DNA of 64,000 bases from Paralithodes platypus (GCA_032716605.1 CM064517.1:27039039-27103038), one strand, 5' to 3'. Positions 21,369 through 32,283 are shown, counted from the first letter of the stretch. Numbers and translations are program-made. The notes: generated by a model not told the origin, from the letters alone.

Positions 21369-22334
21369 ATATAGGACTGAAGACTATTATATAACATACC
21401 TATAGGCTACACAAGCATCGATGGGGCTTGTAACTGTCAAACCGTAAAATCTTACCTACAAATTTAAACAAATATATTCCTAGCCTAGTCACATTTTATC
21501 TGCGACAGCATTTAGCCTAAGGGCGTAAAGCGGAAGCCGGACTTTTAAATAATTAGATAGCCTATTAGAACAAAAAGTTTAAAAATTTATAGTTATCGAC
21601 AACTTGGAAAAAAAAAAACTATTAGGGCCTAGGCTATAACAAAAACTAACGGCAAGAGTTGCGTTATCGAGCGTAGCCTATCACCTACGTGACCTACCTC
21701 TGACCGGGTATATCCTAGTGTTTACTATACCGGTACTCCTTTGAAAAGACATTAGCAATTTAGCCTAACCTAACAACCTTACCTAACCTATCCTAGTAAT
21801 AGGCCTATGGGTGGGGGCTGCCGCTCCCAGCCTCCCACACCCCCGCCCCCACTTTTTGACATCAACTCGCGTGTTTACACGACATACGCCCGGTAACAAC
21901 TCATTCCAAAATAACACAAAAATAATCAGTCCCCGACTCCCCATCGGCATCGTAGGCTAAACAAAGCATTCCCTCCAATGAATCCTCCTAGTTATGAACA
22001 ATGCGGTGCGGTGGGCGAGATTCATCCAATAAATGGCGCGAGCGTTAGCCTAATCACAAAAACAAAATACCGGCAACTTGTTATTGCCGGGCCCCTTACA
22101 AATTGGATCAACATCGATGAGGATGATAAGTCAAGGGTGGGTGAGGGCCATCGTGTATGATTTATCCAATTTACCCCACAATTTCCCTTACCTAACCTAG
22201 GCCTAGGCTACTGTAAAAGCGCTATTCACCCAATAAATGGTACCATTTGACGTCTTACGATATCTTCAAATCATCCTAATATTGGCTAGCCTAAGTTAAT
22301 GCAAATTTTGCACTCAAACCATGAACAACAACAT
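21369..22334. other. no gene seen; rich in TAGGCCTA/CCTAACC words
   Basis: Contains scattered CCTAACCTAACC, GGCCTAGGC and a GC-rich patch (21805-21850). The small ORF at 21978-22160 has no recognised domain. Confidence 0.5.
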
Positions 22335-22903
22335 GGGCTGGTCTATCAGAGTGAGAACTGAGCGATCTCTGCCATACCCATAGCTTACTCTGACTGTTCC
22401 TTTTACTATTATGGTGATGGGCTGGTCTATCAGAGTGAGAACTGAGCGATCTCTGCCATACCCATAGCTTACTCTGACTGTTCCTTTTACTATTATGGTG
22501 ATGGGCTGGTCTATCAGAGTGAGAACTGAGCGATCTCTGCCATACCCATAGCTTACTCTGACTGTTCCTTTTACTATTATGGTGATGGGCTGGTCTATCA
22601 GAGTGAGAACCCAGCGATCTCTGCCATACCCATAGCTTACTCTGACTGTTCCTTTTACTATTATGGTGATGGGCTGGTCTATCAGAGTGAGAACTGAGCG
22701 ATCTCTGCCATACCCATAGCTTACTCTGACTGTTCCTTTTACTATTATGGTGATGGGCTGGTCTATCAGAGTGAGAACTGAGCGATCTCTGCCATACCCA
22801 TAGCTTACTCTGACTGTTGCTTTTACTATTATGGTGATGGGCTGGTCTATCAGAGTGAGAACGGAGCGATCTCTGCCATACCCATAGCTTACTCTGACTG
22901 TTC
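22335..22903. repeat. 84-bp minisatellite, 6.8 copies
   Basis: The unit begins GGGCTGGTCTATCAGAGTGA at 22335, 22419, 22503, 22587, 22671, 22755 and 22839, giving an exact 84-bp period. Units are almost identical (for example AACTGAGCG versus AACCCAGCG in unit 4). As 84 is a multiple of 3, an artificial ORF stays open on the minus strand. A single diverged unit occurs at 62279-62345 next to SINE-S, and this array also touches SINE-S. Confidence 0.97.
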
Positions 22904-23028
22904 CTGGGTGGCTTCGGTCACCCATGCTTTATTGTGGTCGGCTGGGAGGGTTCTGTGGGGGCGCTTGGTTATGGCCTTGGTCTTGCTCGTGGCCTTGGGG
23001 CTGTTCGGCCAGGCAGCTTGGGGAACAA
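22904..23028 (+). mobile_element. SINE-S 3' half joined to the minisatellite
   Basis: GGGTGGCTTCGGTCACCC...GGGGCTGTTCGGCCAGGCAG...GGGGAACAACAACTA. It joins the 84-bp array with no spacer. Confidence 0.88.
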
Positions 23029-23460
23029 CAACTATAAAACACTATATTCCTTGAACAAAAATATAAAGAAAACTTGTTAGACAAATAGGCCTAGGCGGTG
23101 ACTGAACGACTCGACCCATGGGACAACTCGGCTCTGACAGCTCGGCCACGACGGCTAAACAACTCGGCCCATTATTTGAGACAGCTCGGCCCCATATTTT
23201 GCTATGGGGCAATTTGACGAGACCAGTCAGGATTAGGATGGAGAGAGCTAAGTGGAGGGTTTATGGGTGAGGCCATGTATGCAGCACCAAATCCACATGG
23301 CCTCCCGTTTATGGCGTGTGTAATGTGGGCGAAATGTTAGTTTATTGTATAATTATGTCATAGGCTAGTTCTCTCGATTCATAATGTGTAGGTTAGGTTA
23401 GGTTAGGTTAATTAAGAGTAGTCTCGTAATTAACACGGGGCTGAGCTGTCTCGTATTTAC

Positions 23461-23604
23461 TGGGCCGAGCTGTCTCGCCGTGGGCAGAGCTGGGTCAATA
23501 TTTACGAGTCACACCACAGGTGGAATCTCATTTCTAAGGGTAGTTTTGGGTTCCTATCATTCTAGGCTTCATTGCTATATACTTTTTATCCACCGGGAAA
23601 AACA

Positions 23605-23641
<37 letters not shown>

Positions 23642-23950
23642 GCTAGCCTAGCCTACGCCTAGCATTAGCCTAACTTAACCTAAAAACCTAACCTAACTTA
23701 AATGTATTTGGGGGCTATTAGGTTAGGTTAGGTTAGGTTTTTTGGTTAGCCTAGGTTAATGCTAGGCTAAAGAAAAAAAAATATATATATATATTTTCCG
23801 GTGGATAAAAAGTAGGCTATAGCCTATAGGCTAGCAATGAAGCATAGAATGATAGGAACCCAAAACTACCGTTAAAAATTAGATCCCAGCTGTGGTGTGA
23901 CTCGTAAATATTGACCCAGAGCTGTCCTGGCCGAGCTGTCCCGTGGGCCG
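23461..23950. repeat. large foldback (arms about 140 bp)
   Basis: The left arm (about 23461-23600) holds GGGTCAATATTTACGAGTCA, GTTTTGGGTTCCTATCATTC and CTTTTTATCCACCGG. The right arm (about 23797-23950) holds their reverse complements in reverse order. The spacer has poly(T), CCTAACC and GGTTAGG stretches and (TA)n. GACAGCTCGGCC-type words recur outside the arms (23100-23200), so the element may begin near 23090. Confidence 0.85.
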
Positions 23951-23999
23951 AGTAGTCTAGCATTCGGCCTAGGCTAGCCTAAGCCTGGCTCTAGCCGTC

Positions 24000-24734
24000 T
24001 TGAATGCTAGCCTACCAATATTCCAAGCAAAGGTTAGCTCAAGTCCTTCTTCTTCTTGATATTTATATGTGCAGTTTGCTCGGAGTATTTCAGATCTCCA
24101 GATTACTGCACAGGCATAGAGTTGCTTGCTGAGGGGAAGGGAAGTTTGTTAGTTGAAAGGGATCTACAGATAGGATGTCTAAATAGTGAGTAAAAGTATT
24201 GTACCCTACATAGTTTTAACTATAGGTCAAGGTCATTAAGGACTAGAAAGTGTTTTGAGGGTAAGTAAATAGGGGTAAGTAAATAGGTAAGATGAGGATT
24301 GGTTATTAAGGTCTAATAGGAGGTAAATCGTAATACGAAGTTAATCAATACATATAAAAGTTACCTTTTAAACATACAGCCTCCCTGAACCCCCACACAC
24401 CATGCAAATAAGCTATATAGGCAATTACAAATAGGAGTACCTGCGGGCCCGAGTTTGTTTTGGTTTAAAGATGCAGCGCCATCATCCAAGTCAGTATAGC
24501 GAACTATCGCTAGATCCTGCCTCGAAAGTAGCTAGATGGCCAGTAAATAGTGAATAAATGCTGAAAACCCGCTAGAATAATGACAAAATATCTATAATAA
24601 TGCTAAAATCTCCAGAATCTCGAATTAGTGGCGGCATATTGAAAAAATTCCGCTAGGTCGAAATAACTAAATCTAGCAATAATGTGCCAGGATTGGCAAC
24701 CCTGCCACAACAAGACTATCTAACCAGCTGATTG
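24000..24734. other. no gene seen
   Basis: No recognised repeat ends or coding signal. Confidence 0.45.
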
Positions 24735-24736
24735 TA

Positions 24737-24920
24737 ACCCCTTCAGTACCGGGGACTTCTTTTTATTATATTGTGGCTACAATTAGATGTTATGAAGCTT
24801 ATGAACGATAAATTGTGATAATCAGTAGCCTTTTATTTGGTTGACGTCTTTCTTGAACTGAACAAAATCGTCTAATGGCTGCTAGAAAATAATGACAAAA
24901 TGTGAGAGGTAATGACAGGG
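24737..24920. mobile_element. MITE-Q copy abutting MITE-K
   Basis: Starts TAACCCCTTCAGTACCGGGG and ends at TTAA 24921-24924, which also serves as the left flank of MITE-K copy 1. Confidence 0.7.
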
Positions 24921-24924
24921 TTAA

Positions 24925-25150
24925 CCCCTTCAGACTCTTATGACTCAGAGGTTGCCAGATTAGCAATACGAAATAGAGTTCTCTCACTCTTATAATTACC
25001 TCTCCAAAATTAGTTTTTTGCCCACAGCTAACTCAAAGACAACTGCAGGTTGAAATAACTAAACTAAAGGTTTATAAATACCCCTGATGGTAACAAAGGC
25101 TTTAAAGTATCCCTAATAGGCTCAAAATTGCGTCATATGTCGGAGAGGGT
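24925..25150. mobile_element. MITE-K copy 1 (single-unit form)
   Basis: Left end CCCCTTCAGACTCTTATGAC after TTAA; right end GTCATATGTCGGAGAGGG followed by a mutated TAAT. It contains one copy of the unit that is multiplied in 25685-26384, in the opposite orientation. Confidence 0.75.
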
Positions 25151-25318
25151 AATGGGTAAAAATGTATTAAACAAATTAAACTTTAAAACAACTAAAACAG
25201 GAACCGCACAATGTAAAAACAAACAAATTAAATCACTATGACGAGAACTGAAAATTGAGCAAAACTATATGAATACAAAAATATATGAAATTGACCACTT
25301 GCGAGTTTTGGTCTATAA

Positions 25319-25534
25319 AGCCGCTGTCACACGAGCGCTTTTTCCGTCAATTTTCCAAGAGCAAGTTTTTTCTCGTATTATTTCGGGACTCTCGCACTGG
25401 TAGGCCTATCGGTAACTAGACTGAAGGTAGACTATGTTAGGCGGCTGATTTTTTTTTAAGGTGTAATTTTTGAAGCTTCCAGACCATTATTGCCCGTAAA
25501 AATTGCTCAAAAAAGGGCTCTTGTGACAGCGGCT
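25319..25534. mobile_element. PIF/Harbinger-like MITE, copy 2
   Basis: 216 bp with inverted ends AGCCGCTGTCACACGAGCGC / GGGCTCTTGTGACAGCGGCT, flanked by TAA (25316-25318, 25535-25537). The unoccupied version of its site is seen at about 16096-16112 and, reversed, at about 26400-26445. Confidence 0.88.
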
Positions 25535-25684
25535 TAAGGAAGTTTAAGCTGTGGCCATCAATATTTAGCAGAATTGTCAGCTAAAATACGGCCATGATAC
25601 ATATATATAAATACATAAAACCAAATTGATCATACTAAGTATTTATCCATCAGAAACTCACATTATTTGTGCATTTATCTTTAA

Positions 25685-26384
25685 CCTTCTCAGACATTGA
25701 CAATTTTGAGCCTATCAGGGGTATTTAGAAACCTTTAGTTTAGTTACTTCAACCTCTGCAGTTGTCTTTGAGTTAGCGGTGTTGAGCCTATTGGGGATAC
25801 TTTAAAGCCTTTGTTACCATCAGGGGTATTTATAAACCTTTAGTTTAGTTACTTCAACCTCTACAGTTGTCTTTGAGTTAGCTGTGTTGAGCCTATTGGG
25901 GATACTTTAAAGCCTTTGTTACCGTCAGGGGTATTTAGAAACTTAGTTTAGTTACTTCAACCTCTGCAGTTGTCTTTGAGTTAGCTGTGTTGAGCCTATT
26001 GGGGATACTTTAAAGCCTTTGTTACCGTCAGGGGTATTTATAAACCTTTAGTTTAGTTACTTCAACCTCTACAGTTGTCTTTGAGTTAGCTGTGTTGAGC
26101 CTATTGGGGATACTTTAAAGCCTTTGTTACCGTCAGGGGTATTTAGAAACTTAGTTTAGTTACTTCAACCTCTGCAGTTGTCTTTGAGTTAGCTGTGTTG
26201 AGCCTATTGGGGATACTTTAAAGCCTTTGTTACCGTCAGGGGTATTTAGAAACCTTTAGTTTAGTTACTTCAACCTCTGCAGTTGTCTTTGAGTTAGCTG
26301 TGGGCAGAAAACTAATTTTGGAGAGGTATTTATAAGATAGAACTATATTTATTGCTTCCTCTGCATCATACGAGTCTGAAGGAG
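25685..26384. mobile_element. MITE-K copy 2 with internal minisatellite
   Basis: Flanked by TTAA (25681-25684, 26385-26388). Ends CCTTCTCAGACATTGAC and, on the opposite strand, CTCCTTCAGACTCGTATGAT. The interior is an array: GTTGAGCCTATTGGGGATAC starts at 25781, 25886, 25989, 26094 and 26197, with spacings of 105, 103, 105 and 103. This is a 208-bp two-unit higher-order repeat. Copy 1 holds a single unit. Confidence 0.85.
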
Positions 26385-26444
26385 TTAATATCTATGTTCA
26401 CGGCTCCAACTTCATTATAACCTGAAGCTCGCAAGTGGTCAATT

Positions 26445-27250
26445 CTCCAAAACAAGAGTAAATATATAGGCTAGGCCTAGCCTACTCCCACACAGGTTGT
26501 AGGCTACTACGTGAACAAATACAAAAAACAAATTTAACTTTTTAACCGAAATAATTGCATTCCTGTTTGATTACTCATGTTTACGAATTCAACTTCCTTA
26601 TAGCCTAAAAATTACAAATTGTAAATTTATACTTATCGAGTTAAAAATGGATAAATCTATCAATTTTCTCACTGCGCACTTTAAGGGGAAAGTATTTTTT
26701 TTTTTTCTGGACCCCTTTATCCTAATGTTTAGCATATTAGTTTGGCGATTTTGAGACTACCTTCATTTCTTTATCAATATGAAGATCATTCGTGCCATTT
26801 ATGTGTATTTTTTTTCTGGCGAGCGATATCGAGCCTGTAATTTTAGAACGCCGGAAATGTTTTCTACCGAAAAATGTACAAATTTATCTTGAAAGGGTGT
26901 GACTTTCTTTAAAAGAATAAAGTCTAGCGAGGAAACAATAAAATATGAAAGTAGATATACAAACACATTACCCCCTTAATTAGATACTAGGGTGGACTTC
27001 TGAAATCCGTTATTACCCATCAAGCAATATCTTTTAAAACCCTCGCAACTATCAAGGGAAGGGCTAGGATGATCAGAGAAAAGGTTGAGTTAAGGGGAGA
27101 TTTCCACTTGAGGGATTGTTTTCTGGATCCCTTTCTCCCTCATGTTTAGCCCCATTGCTTTTGAAATTTTAAGACTTTCGCCCCATTCGTTTGACGATCT
27201 TAAGAACTTTCGGAAAAACTCCATTTATTGGTCACCAATTTTCCCATGGA
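26445..27250 (-). repeat. repeat R copies, reverse orientation
   Basis: Two stretches (about 26660-26960 and 27100-27240) carry the reverse complement of repeat R, for example CTGGCGAGCGATATCGAGCC, TTTCTACCGAAAAATGTACA and CCTCATGTTTAGCCCCATTG. Confidence 0.6.
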
Positions 27251-27419
27251 TTTTTTTATTTTTCCCTGTTAGTTTCATCAATATATAGTGTTTAGAAATA
27301 ATTAGAACCCTCGGCGAAACCGTTTTCCCCATTATACAACGATCTTAAGACACGCCGCCCGATAGTGGGAAGGGCTATGAAGTACAGGGAAAATGAGGGG
27401 TTAAATGCGTAAAACGGCG

Positions 27420-27850
27420 ATACAAATGTATTCAAGCAAAACTTGGCTCGGGTTTGAAGGTATTTCAAAGGCCTAAAACCCAATATTTCGAAAACCCGAG
27501 CCAAGTTTTGGCCAAAGCTGGCTCGGATTTTGCGAGGTTTTAGACAACAAAATGACAGTAACCTCATTTAGAAATTTGGCTCAGGTTTCCCGAAATTGCA
27601 AACCCATAAAACCCGAATTTTGGAAAACCCGAGCCAGCTTTTGGCCAAAGCTGGCTCGGATTTTGCGAGTTTGTAGACAAACAAATGACAGTAACCTCAT
27701 TTAGAAATTTGGATCATGTTTCCCGAAATTGCAAAGCCATAAAACCCGAATTTTGGAAAACCCGAGCCAAGTTTTGGGAAAAGTTGGCTCTGATTTTGCG
27801 AGTTTTAAGAGTAAACAAATTACACTAACCTAATTTCGATTTTTGGCTCA
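27420..27850. repeat. tandem repeat, three units of about 131-137 bp
   Basis: AAAACCCGAGCCA recurs near 27490, 27627 and 27758, with TTGGCTC.GATTTTGCGAG and AAATGACAGTAACCTCATTTAG between. A related single block lies at 19225-19360. Units are diverged. Confidence 0.8.
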
Positions 27851-28082
27851 TGTTAAGCTATCATAGTGTTTACAAGCCTATACCCCTTTGAAAGGACATT
27901 AGCCTAACCTAACAACCTTACCTAACCTATCCTCCCCCCCGCTATTTGCATCTTTGACCGATTGTTTGTGTATTTGTCTGTGAAAAGGGGGTAATTGTTT
28001 AGTGTATGGCCTGCTAAAGAAAATGGATTTTTGAGCACAGACTAAACCAAATGTTCACTACTGTATTTACATAGCTGGTCAT

Positions 28083-28130
28083 TAACCTAACCTAACCTAA
28101 CCTAACCTAACCTAACCTAACCTAACCTAA
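28083..28130. repeat. (CCTAA)n, telomere-type tract
   Basis: About 9.6 uninterrupted units of the pentamer, the complement of the arthropod telomere repeat TTAGG. It lies inside the contig, so it is interstitial. Confidence 0.95.
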
Positions 28131-28452
28131 GGTAACCTGGGCATCCTGGGGGCTGCTGCCCCCAGACCCCCGTTGGTCTTGGGATGAAAAGTGATAAAAA
28201 ACTCGTATCTCTTACCTCATTATTCAAAGTTTTGTATTTGGTTTAATATACACTTCCCAGGTCATTTGAACAGTTCTATTGCTTCTATATATCCTATAAT
28301 ACACCATAGAATACGTTTTTAATAACTAGAAAAAAAGAGGACTTCGATTAAACAATTACGGAAATACCTTAAACCACGAGCCAAGTTTTGCTTAAATAAT
28401 TTTGTTTTCGCCGTTTTTAAACCCGCGCAAGTATGAAAGCCTAATTGCATAC

Positions 28453-28733
28453 CTTATTGAGATGTGGAGGGAGTAGGTGGGGAAGAGATGCGTCCACGTT
28501 TTCGACGAGGAGTTACGACGAGTAGTGGTTTTATTTAAAAACCAATAATGACCGCATCGCCACTGGTCTCCCGGTTCATAATAGTAACATTCGTTTGAGC
28601 ACAGTTTGCAGGAAACAGAGGTAGGCAAACAACCATGGTCAGTAAAAACCTTAAGGGCTGCACTATTGTTCCTTGTAGTGTCAATAATCACTGAATGTGG
28701 GAGGGGTGAACAACCATTACAAGCGGCGTCCAT
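28453..28733 (-). CDS. candidate exon; possible ISXO2-like transposase N-terminus
   Basis: An open frame starting ATG at 28733 (context TTTAGTCATGG) encodes about 93 residues. The segment KVFTDHGCLPTSVSCKLC...GDQWRC has a C-x2-C then W-R-C pattern, like the zinc ribbon at the start of ISXO2-like transposases as I recall them (inference). A plausible splice donor AAG|GTATGC lies at 28453/28452; without it the frame runs on to 28392. No catalytic domain is visible downstream in the window. It could be the first exon of a host-captured transposase gene, a transposon remnant, or chance. Confidence 0.35.
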
Positions 28734-28739
28734 GACTAA

Positions 28740-29200
28740 AGTGAGGAGAGACTTAAATGAAGGTGTGTATCTGTGATTGGTTCAGTGCAATGACATAATC
28801 AAGGTCAATAAACTCACCTGATAGGTTGCTGGTTGTATGCGTGACGGAATCTATGAGTTTAATGACGTGGTCAGAAAAAAACCCCAATAAGAATCCAGAA
28901 GTGTTTCGTGACGTATTGCGCAGGAGTTAGGAAATGAAACTCAGTATTTCCAATGAGGATTGGCAGATGGCGTGATCGTGTTACAAAAGTTGAAGGGTAG
29001 AGCTCTCCAGTTCACGAAAAAATGGCGTCGCTGAAAGCCGCGCCGTCTATAAGAGAGTATTGACAACCGTTTTACGGTAGGTAGACATGTTGTTACCGTT
29101 TTTTTTAATAGGTTTTGCCGAGGGTTGAAACTAATTTTAATATGATGCTTAGAGCATATAGATTCCATATCTGTCTTCAAATATGTCAAAATAATTGGTG
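28740..29200. other. no gene seen
   Basis: Possible upstream region of the ORF that begins at 28733. No convincing core promoter motif. Confidence 0.4.
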
Positions 29201-29204
29201 ACCA

Positions 29205-29450
29205 ATAAATGGAGTTATACTGAACTTTCACCCCATTTCTGTCAATTGTAAGACCTTTCGTGCCAATTAGGTGTCTATTTTTTCCTGGCGAGCAATAGAA
29301 AGCCTGTAATGTAAGAGGAACCGGCCTTAGGCCGGGACATTTTTCTACCGAAAAATTTACAAATTTATCTTGAAAGGGGGTCTAGGGGGTGTAATCGTAA
29401 GCTGGATGGAAATATAGGGAACAAACTAAAAACCTCCCCTTAAATAAAGT
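29205..29450 (-). repeat. repeat R copy, reverse
   Basis: GTCAATTGTAAGACCTTTCG, CTGGCGAGCAATAGAAAGCC and TTTCTACCGAAAAATTTAC match repeat R. Confidence 0.65.
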
Positions 29451-29789
29451 AAATTAATCCTTTCAAATATGAACACACTTCTTTGGACCGGGTTTTTTTC
29501 AAGCTTGATTCGAGGGATAGGAAAAATAAATAAAAATAAATATCCGGGTATAATCCTGTGTAGCGGGAGGACCTGTACATATATCTCAAAAATGTGCTAA
29601 TGTTAAAATATATGTTGACATTTTACATTCATAAATAGTCCACTAATATACTAAGTTAGGTTTTGGTTAGGTTAGGTTAAAGACATTGTTCAATGATTCT
29701 TAGTAAATAGGCATCTGAAAAACAGTTCCTCCCACTACACAGGATCTTACCATCAACCCTTCTGGATTATTAAGCCAACACACTAATTT

Positions 29790-30415
29790 CCTAGAGTCGA
29801 TTAACCCTTCCAAGATCGCGCACACGTTACCTCCCCACGAAGTCCAACCACCAACTAACCTTTCTGCTGGCTTGGTCCCACACTATGGTTTATAATGGTA
29901 AAGTCACTCCCAAGTCACTCCCAATCCAATCCAATCCAATCCCCCCCCCCCCCTCCCAACAGGGTACTCTCCTTGTTCAGTCACCCCCCTCTTTCCCCCA
30001 TAACTGCTCTTCCAATGTTCCCTTACCCACTCTAAACCACTGTTTGGACACTTGATCCTCAGTGTTTTGGAGGACAAGCAGCCTAGAAGAGTCACTAGAC
30101 CTGTTGTTACTCGATTTCCTTTGTACCTTTGTACTTACCTCCGTCAATTTACCCCCCCCCCCTACCCTTAACAACCCCTCCCTCATTGCTCAGCCCCCCA
30201 CCCCGTCCCTCCTGCTAATTTAATACCCCCCCCCCTCCCCTTACATGGGCACTATCATCGTTCAGTCCTCCCCCCCCCCCCTAACGAACCAATATGACAG
30301 CAATATATACAAATCGAAATTATTCTAACCCATTATGAAACATCGACCAGCAATATGAACCTCTATTATATAGGCACATTAGGCCCAGAATGAACCCCTA
30401 TCGGTACCAGTCACG
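29790..30415. repeat. repeat P copy 1, pyrimidine-rich strand
   Basis: Shares CACACGTTACCTCCC.., GTCCAACCACCAACTAACC, TTGGTCCCACACTATGGTT and AACCTCTATTATATAGGCAC with 31600-32060. Contains several poly(C) runs (29941, 30154, 30229, 30270) and (CCAAT)n at 29918-29940. Confidence 0.75.
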
Positions 30416-30584
30416 TCCCTTTGTATCTGTTTTTAGTCATAGTTAGTCATAGTTAGATTATTTTATGCAGCTTAGGAAGGTTGTGTGGGCGTCAGAAAGC
30501 TATAGTTGTGATAGTTTATATGCCATTAACCCCTTCTGTACCGGTGACACATTTTTAATTAAGTAACACCCCGTTCTTAACATT

Positions 30585-30705
30585 ATAATAATCAATTACA
30601 AACCCCAATGCAAGCATATGGTCCTCCCGGGATTCCAACGCTGGACACTACACCCAGAACATAGGCATCTAAACCATTACACCACCAACACAGTTACATT
30701 TAGAC
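30585..30705 (-). mobile_element. tRNA-like SINE fragment
   Basis: On the minus strand GGTGGTGTAATGGTTTAGATGC and GCGTTGGAATCCCGGG resemble an A and B box; the B box is mutated (GTTGGAATCC for GTTCGAATCC). Confidence 0.6.
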
Positions 30706-30719
30706 GAATTAATGCAGTT

Positions 30720-31075
30720 AAATCACTTCTGTACCAGGAACTTCCTTTCCATCATATTCTGGCAACTATTAGACGATTATATTCAGCTTAGGAAGGACCT
30801 CTAGCAGTAATAAGGTTTCAAACTATCTTTACCAACCCTTTCAAATACCACAGATCCTTCCTCGGCTGCATAATATCGTCTAAATATACCTAGAATGAAA
30901 TACAACACGTCACTGGTAGTTAAAGGGTTTAACCCCTTCTGTACCGGCGACGTCTTATATTTTTGTATTGTAGCTACCATTCGAAGATTTTATTCAGTAT
31001 AAAAAGGACCTCTAGCAATTAATAGGCTTCGAACTATTTCACTCTACCATTTGTAGGCTACAACCACAAAAAATC
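30720..31075. mobile_element. MITE-Q copies, one nearly full and one partial
   Basis: CACTTCTGTACCAGGAACTT...TACAACACGTCACTGGTAG (about 30724-30925) is a full-length diverged Q. A second left half, CCCCTTCTGTACCGGCGACG, follows at 30934. Confidence 0.7.
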
Positions 31076-31079
31076 GACA

Positions 31080-31600
31080 GCTAAATGACACGAAGTCTTA
31101 CTATTGACAGAAAAGGGGCGAAAGGTCTTGGAGGTAACTTATTGTAAAACTACTGTATGTAAAATGTTTATGTCAGTAAAAGTTTTTAATTGAATTGAAA
31201 TCGCCAAACAAGCATGAGGGAGAAAGGTGTCCAGCTCCCCTTAACCCTTTCAGTACCGCGCACACGTTACCTTCCCACACAGTCCAACCACCAACTTTAT
31301 TCTGGTCCCCTTCCTCATACTTAACCCCATTAGTTTTAAGATTTTTATAAAGTTTGCCCCATTAGTTTGTCTATTTTAATACATTTCGCCCCAAAATTTC
31401 TTTGTCAATATGAATGAATACCTTTCGTGTCATTAATTGTGGAGGCACTGGCCTTCGCTGAAAATTTTCTACCGAAAAATGTACAAATTAATCTAGTAGG
31501 GGGATATCTAATGGATTTTTTAAAAGTTGGATTGAAGTCTAGGGACTCCCGGAGGAAACTAAAAAATAAATAGACCCCCAAAATAACCACTGTACCTTAA
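31080..31600. repeat. repeat R copies, two orientations
   Basis: 31080-31215 is in plus orientation (TGACACGAAGTCTTACTATT, GCATGAGGGAGAAAGG). 31300-31600 is reversed (CTTAACCCCATTAGTTTTAAG, TTTCTACCGAAAAATGTAC). Together they form a loose inverted pair. Confidence 0.6.
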
Positions 31601-32060
31601 GACCGCACACACGTTACCTTCCCACCACACAGTCCAACCACCAAATGACCTCCTCTGCTGCCTTGGTCCCACACTATGGTTAGGTGGTCCAGGTACCCCC
31701 CTCCCCCACCACCACCACCACCACAGGATACTCTTTCCCCCACCTCCCCCCACAGGGTACTCTCTCCTTGCTCAGTCACGCCCACCTCCCCCTTTCCCCC
31801 ATAACTGCTCTACCTCCGTCAATTTACCCCCCCCCATACCCCCTCAACCTGCCAATTTACTATTCTCTCTCCCCCCCCCCCCCCCCCCCTTACATGGGCT
31901 CTCTATCATTGTTCAGTCCTAGCCCCTGCCCCTCCCTCCCCCCCCCCCCCCCCTCCCCCCAACAAACCAATATGACCGCAAATATAAAAATCTCAATTAT
32001 TCCAACCCAATATGAACCTCTATTATATAAGCACATTAGGCCCAGAATTAACCCCTTTAG
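31601..32060. repeat. repeat P copy 2
   Basis: Same order of blocks as 29790-30415, with longer poly(C) tracts (31873, 31940) and an ACC run (31708-31721). Confidence 0.75.
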
Positions 32061-32283
32061 GTACACTCACGCATACTAACAGTTGCTCAGGGGTCCTTCC
32101 TTTCCCTACTCCACCCTGGACAGGTGGAAGGGGAGAGTCCGCTTCAAATGTAACCTATAGGCCTATAATTTCCTTAAGCTAAAATACCTCTCATTTTAAA
32201 CTATCATATAAATTATATACAGTATATATATTATAAGCTAAAATAACTCTGAATATAAGATAACGAATATATTTTTTTAAGGC

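Noticed and set aside
21978..22160. 60-residue ORF with an ATG
   Set aside because: Short, no domain, no splice partners; chance ORF is sufficient explanation.
22335..22903. regular repeat array resembling a CRISPR array
   Set aside because: Units are contiguous 84-mers with no unique spacers, and the DNA is eukaryotic.
22314..22925. 203-residue ORF on the minus strand with repeated RVSYGYGRDRSVLTLIDQP
   Set aside because: It is the translation of the 84-bp minisatellite, which stays open because 84 is divisible by 3. No start context or flanking gene signals.
28083..28130. chromosome end
   Set aside because: Tract is short, flanked by unique and repetitive sequence on both sides, and interrupted; it is interstitial.
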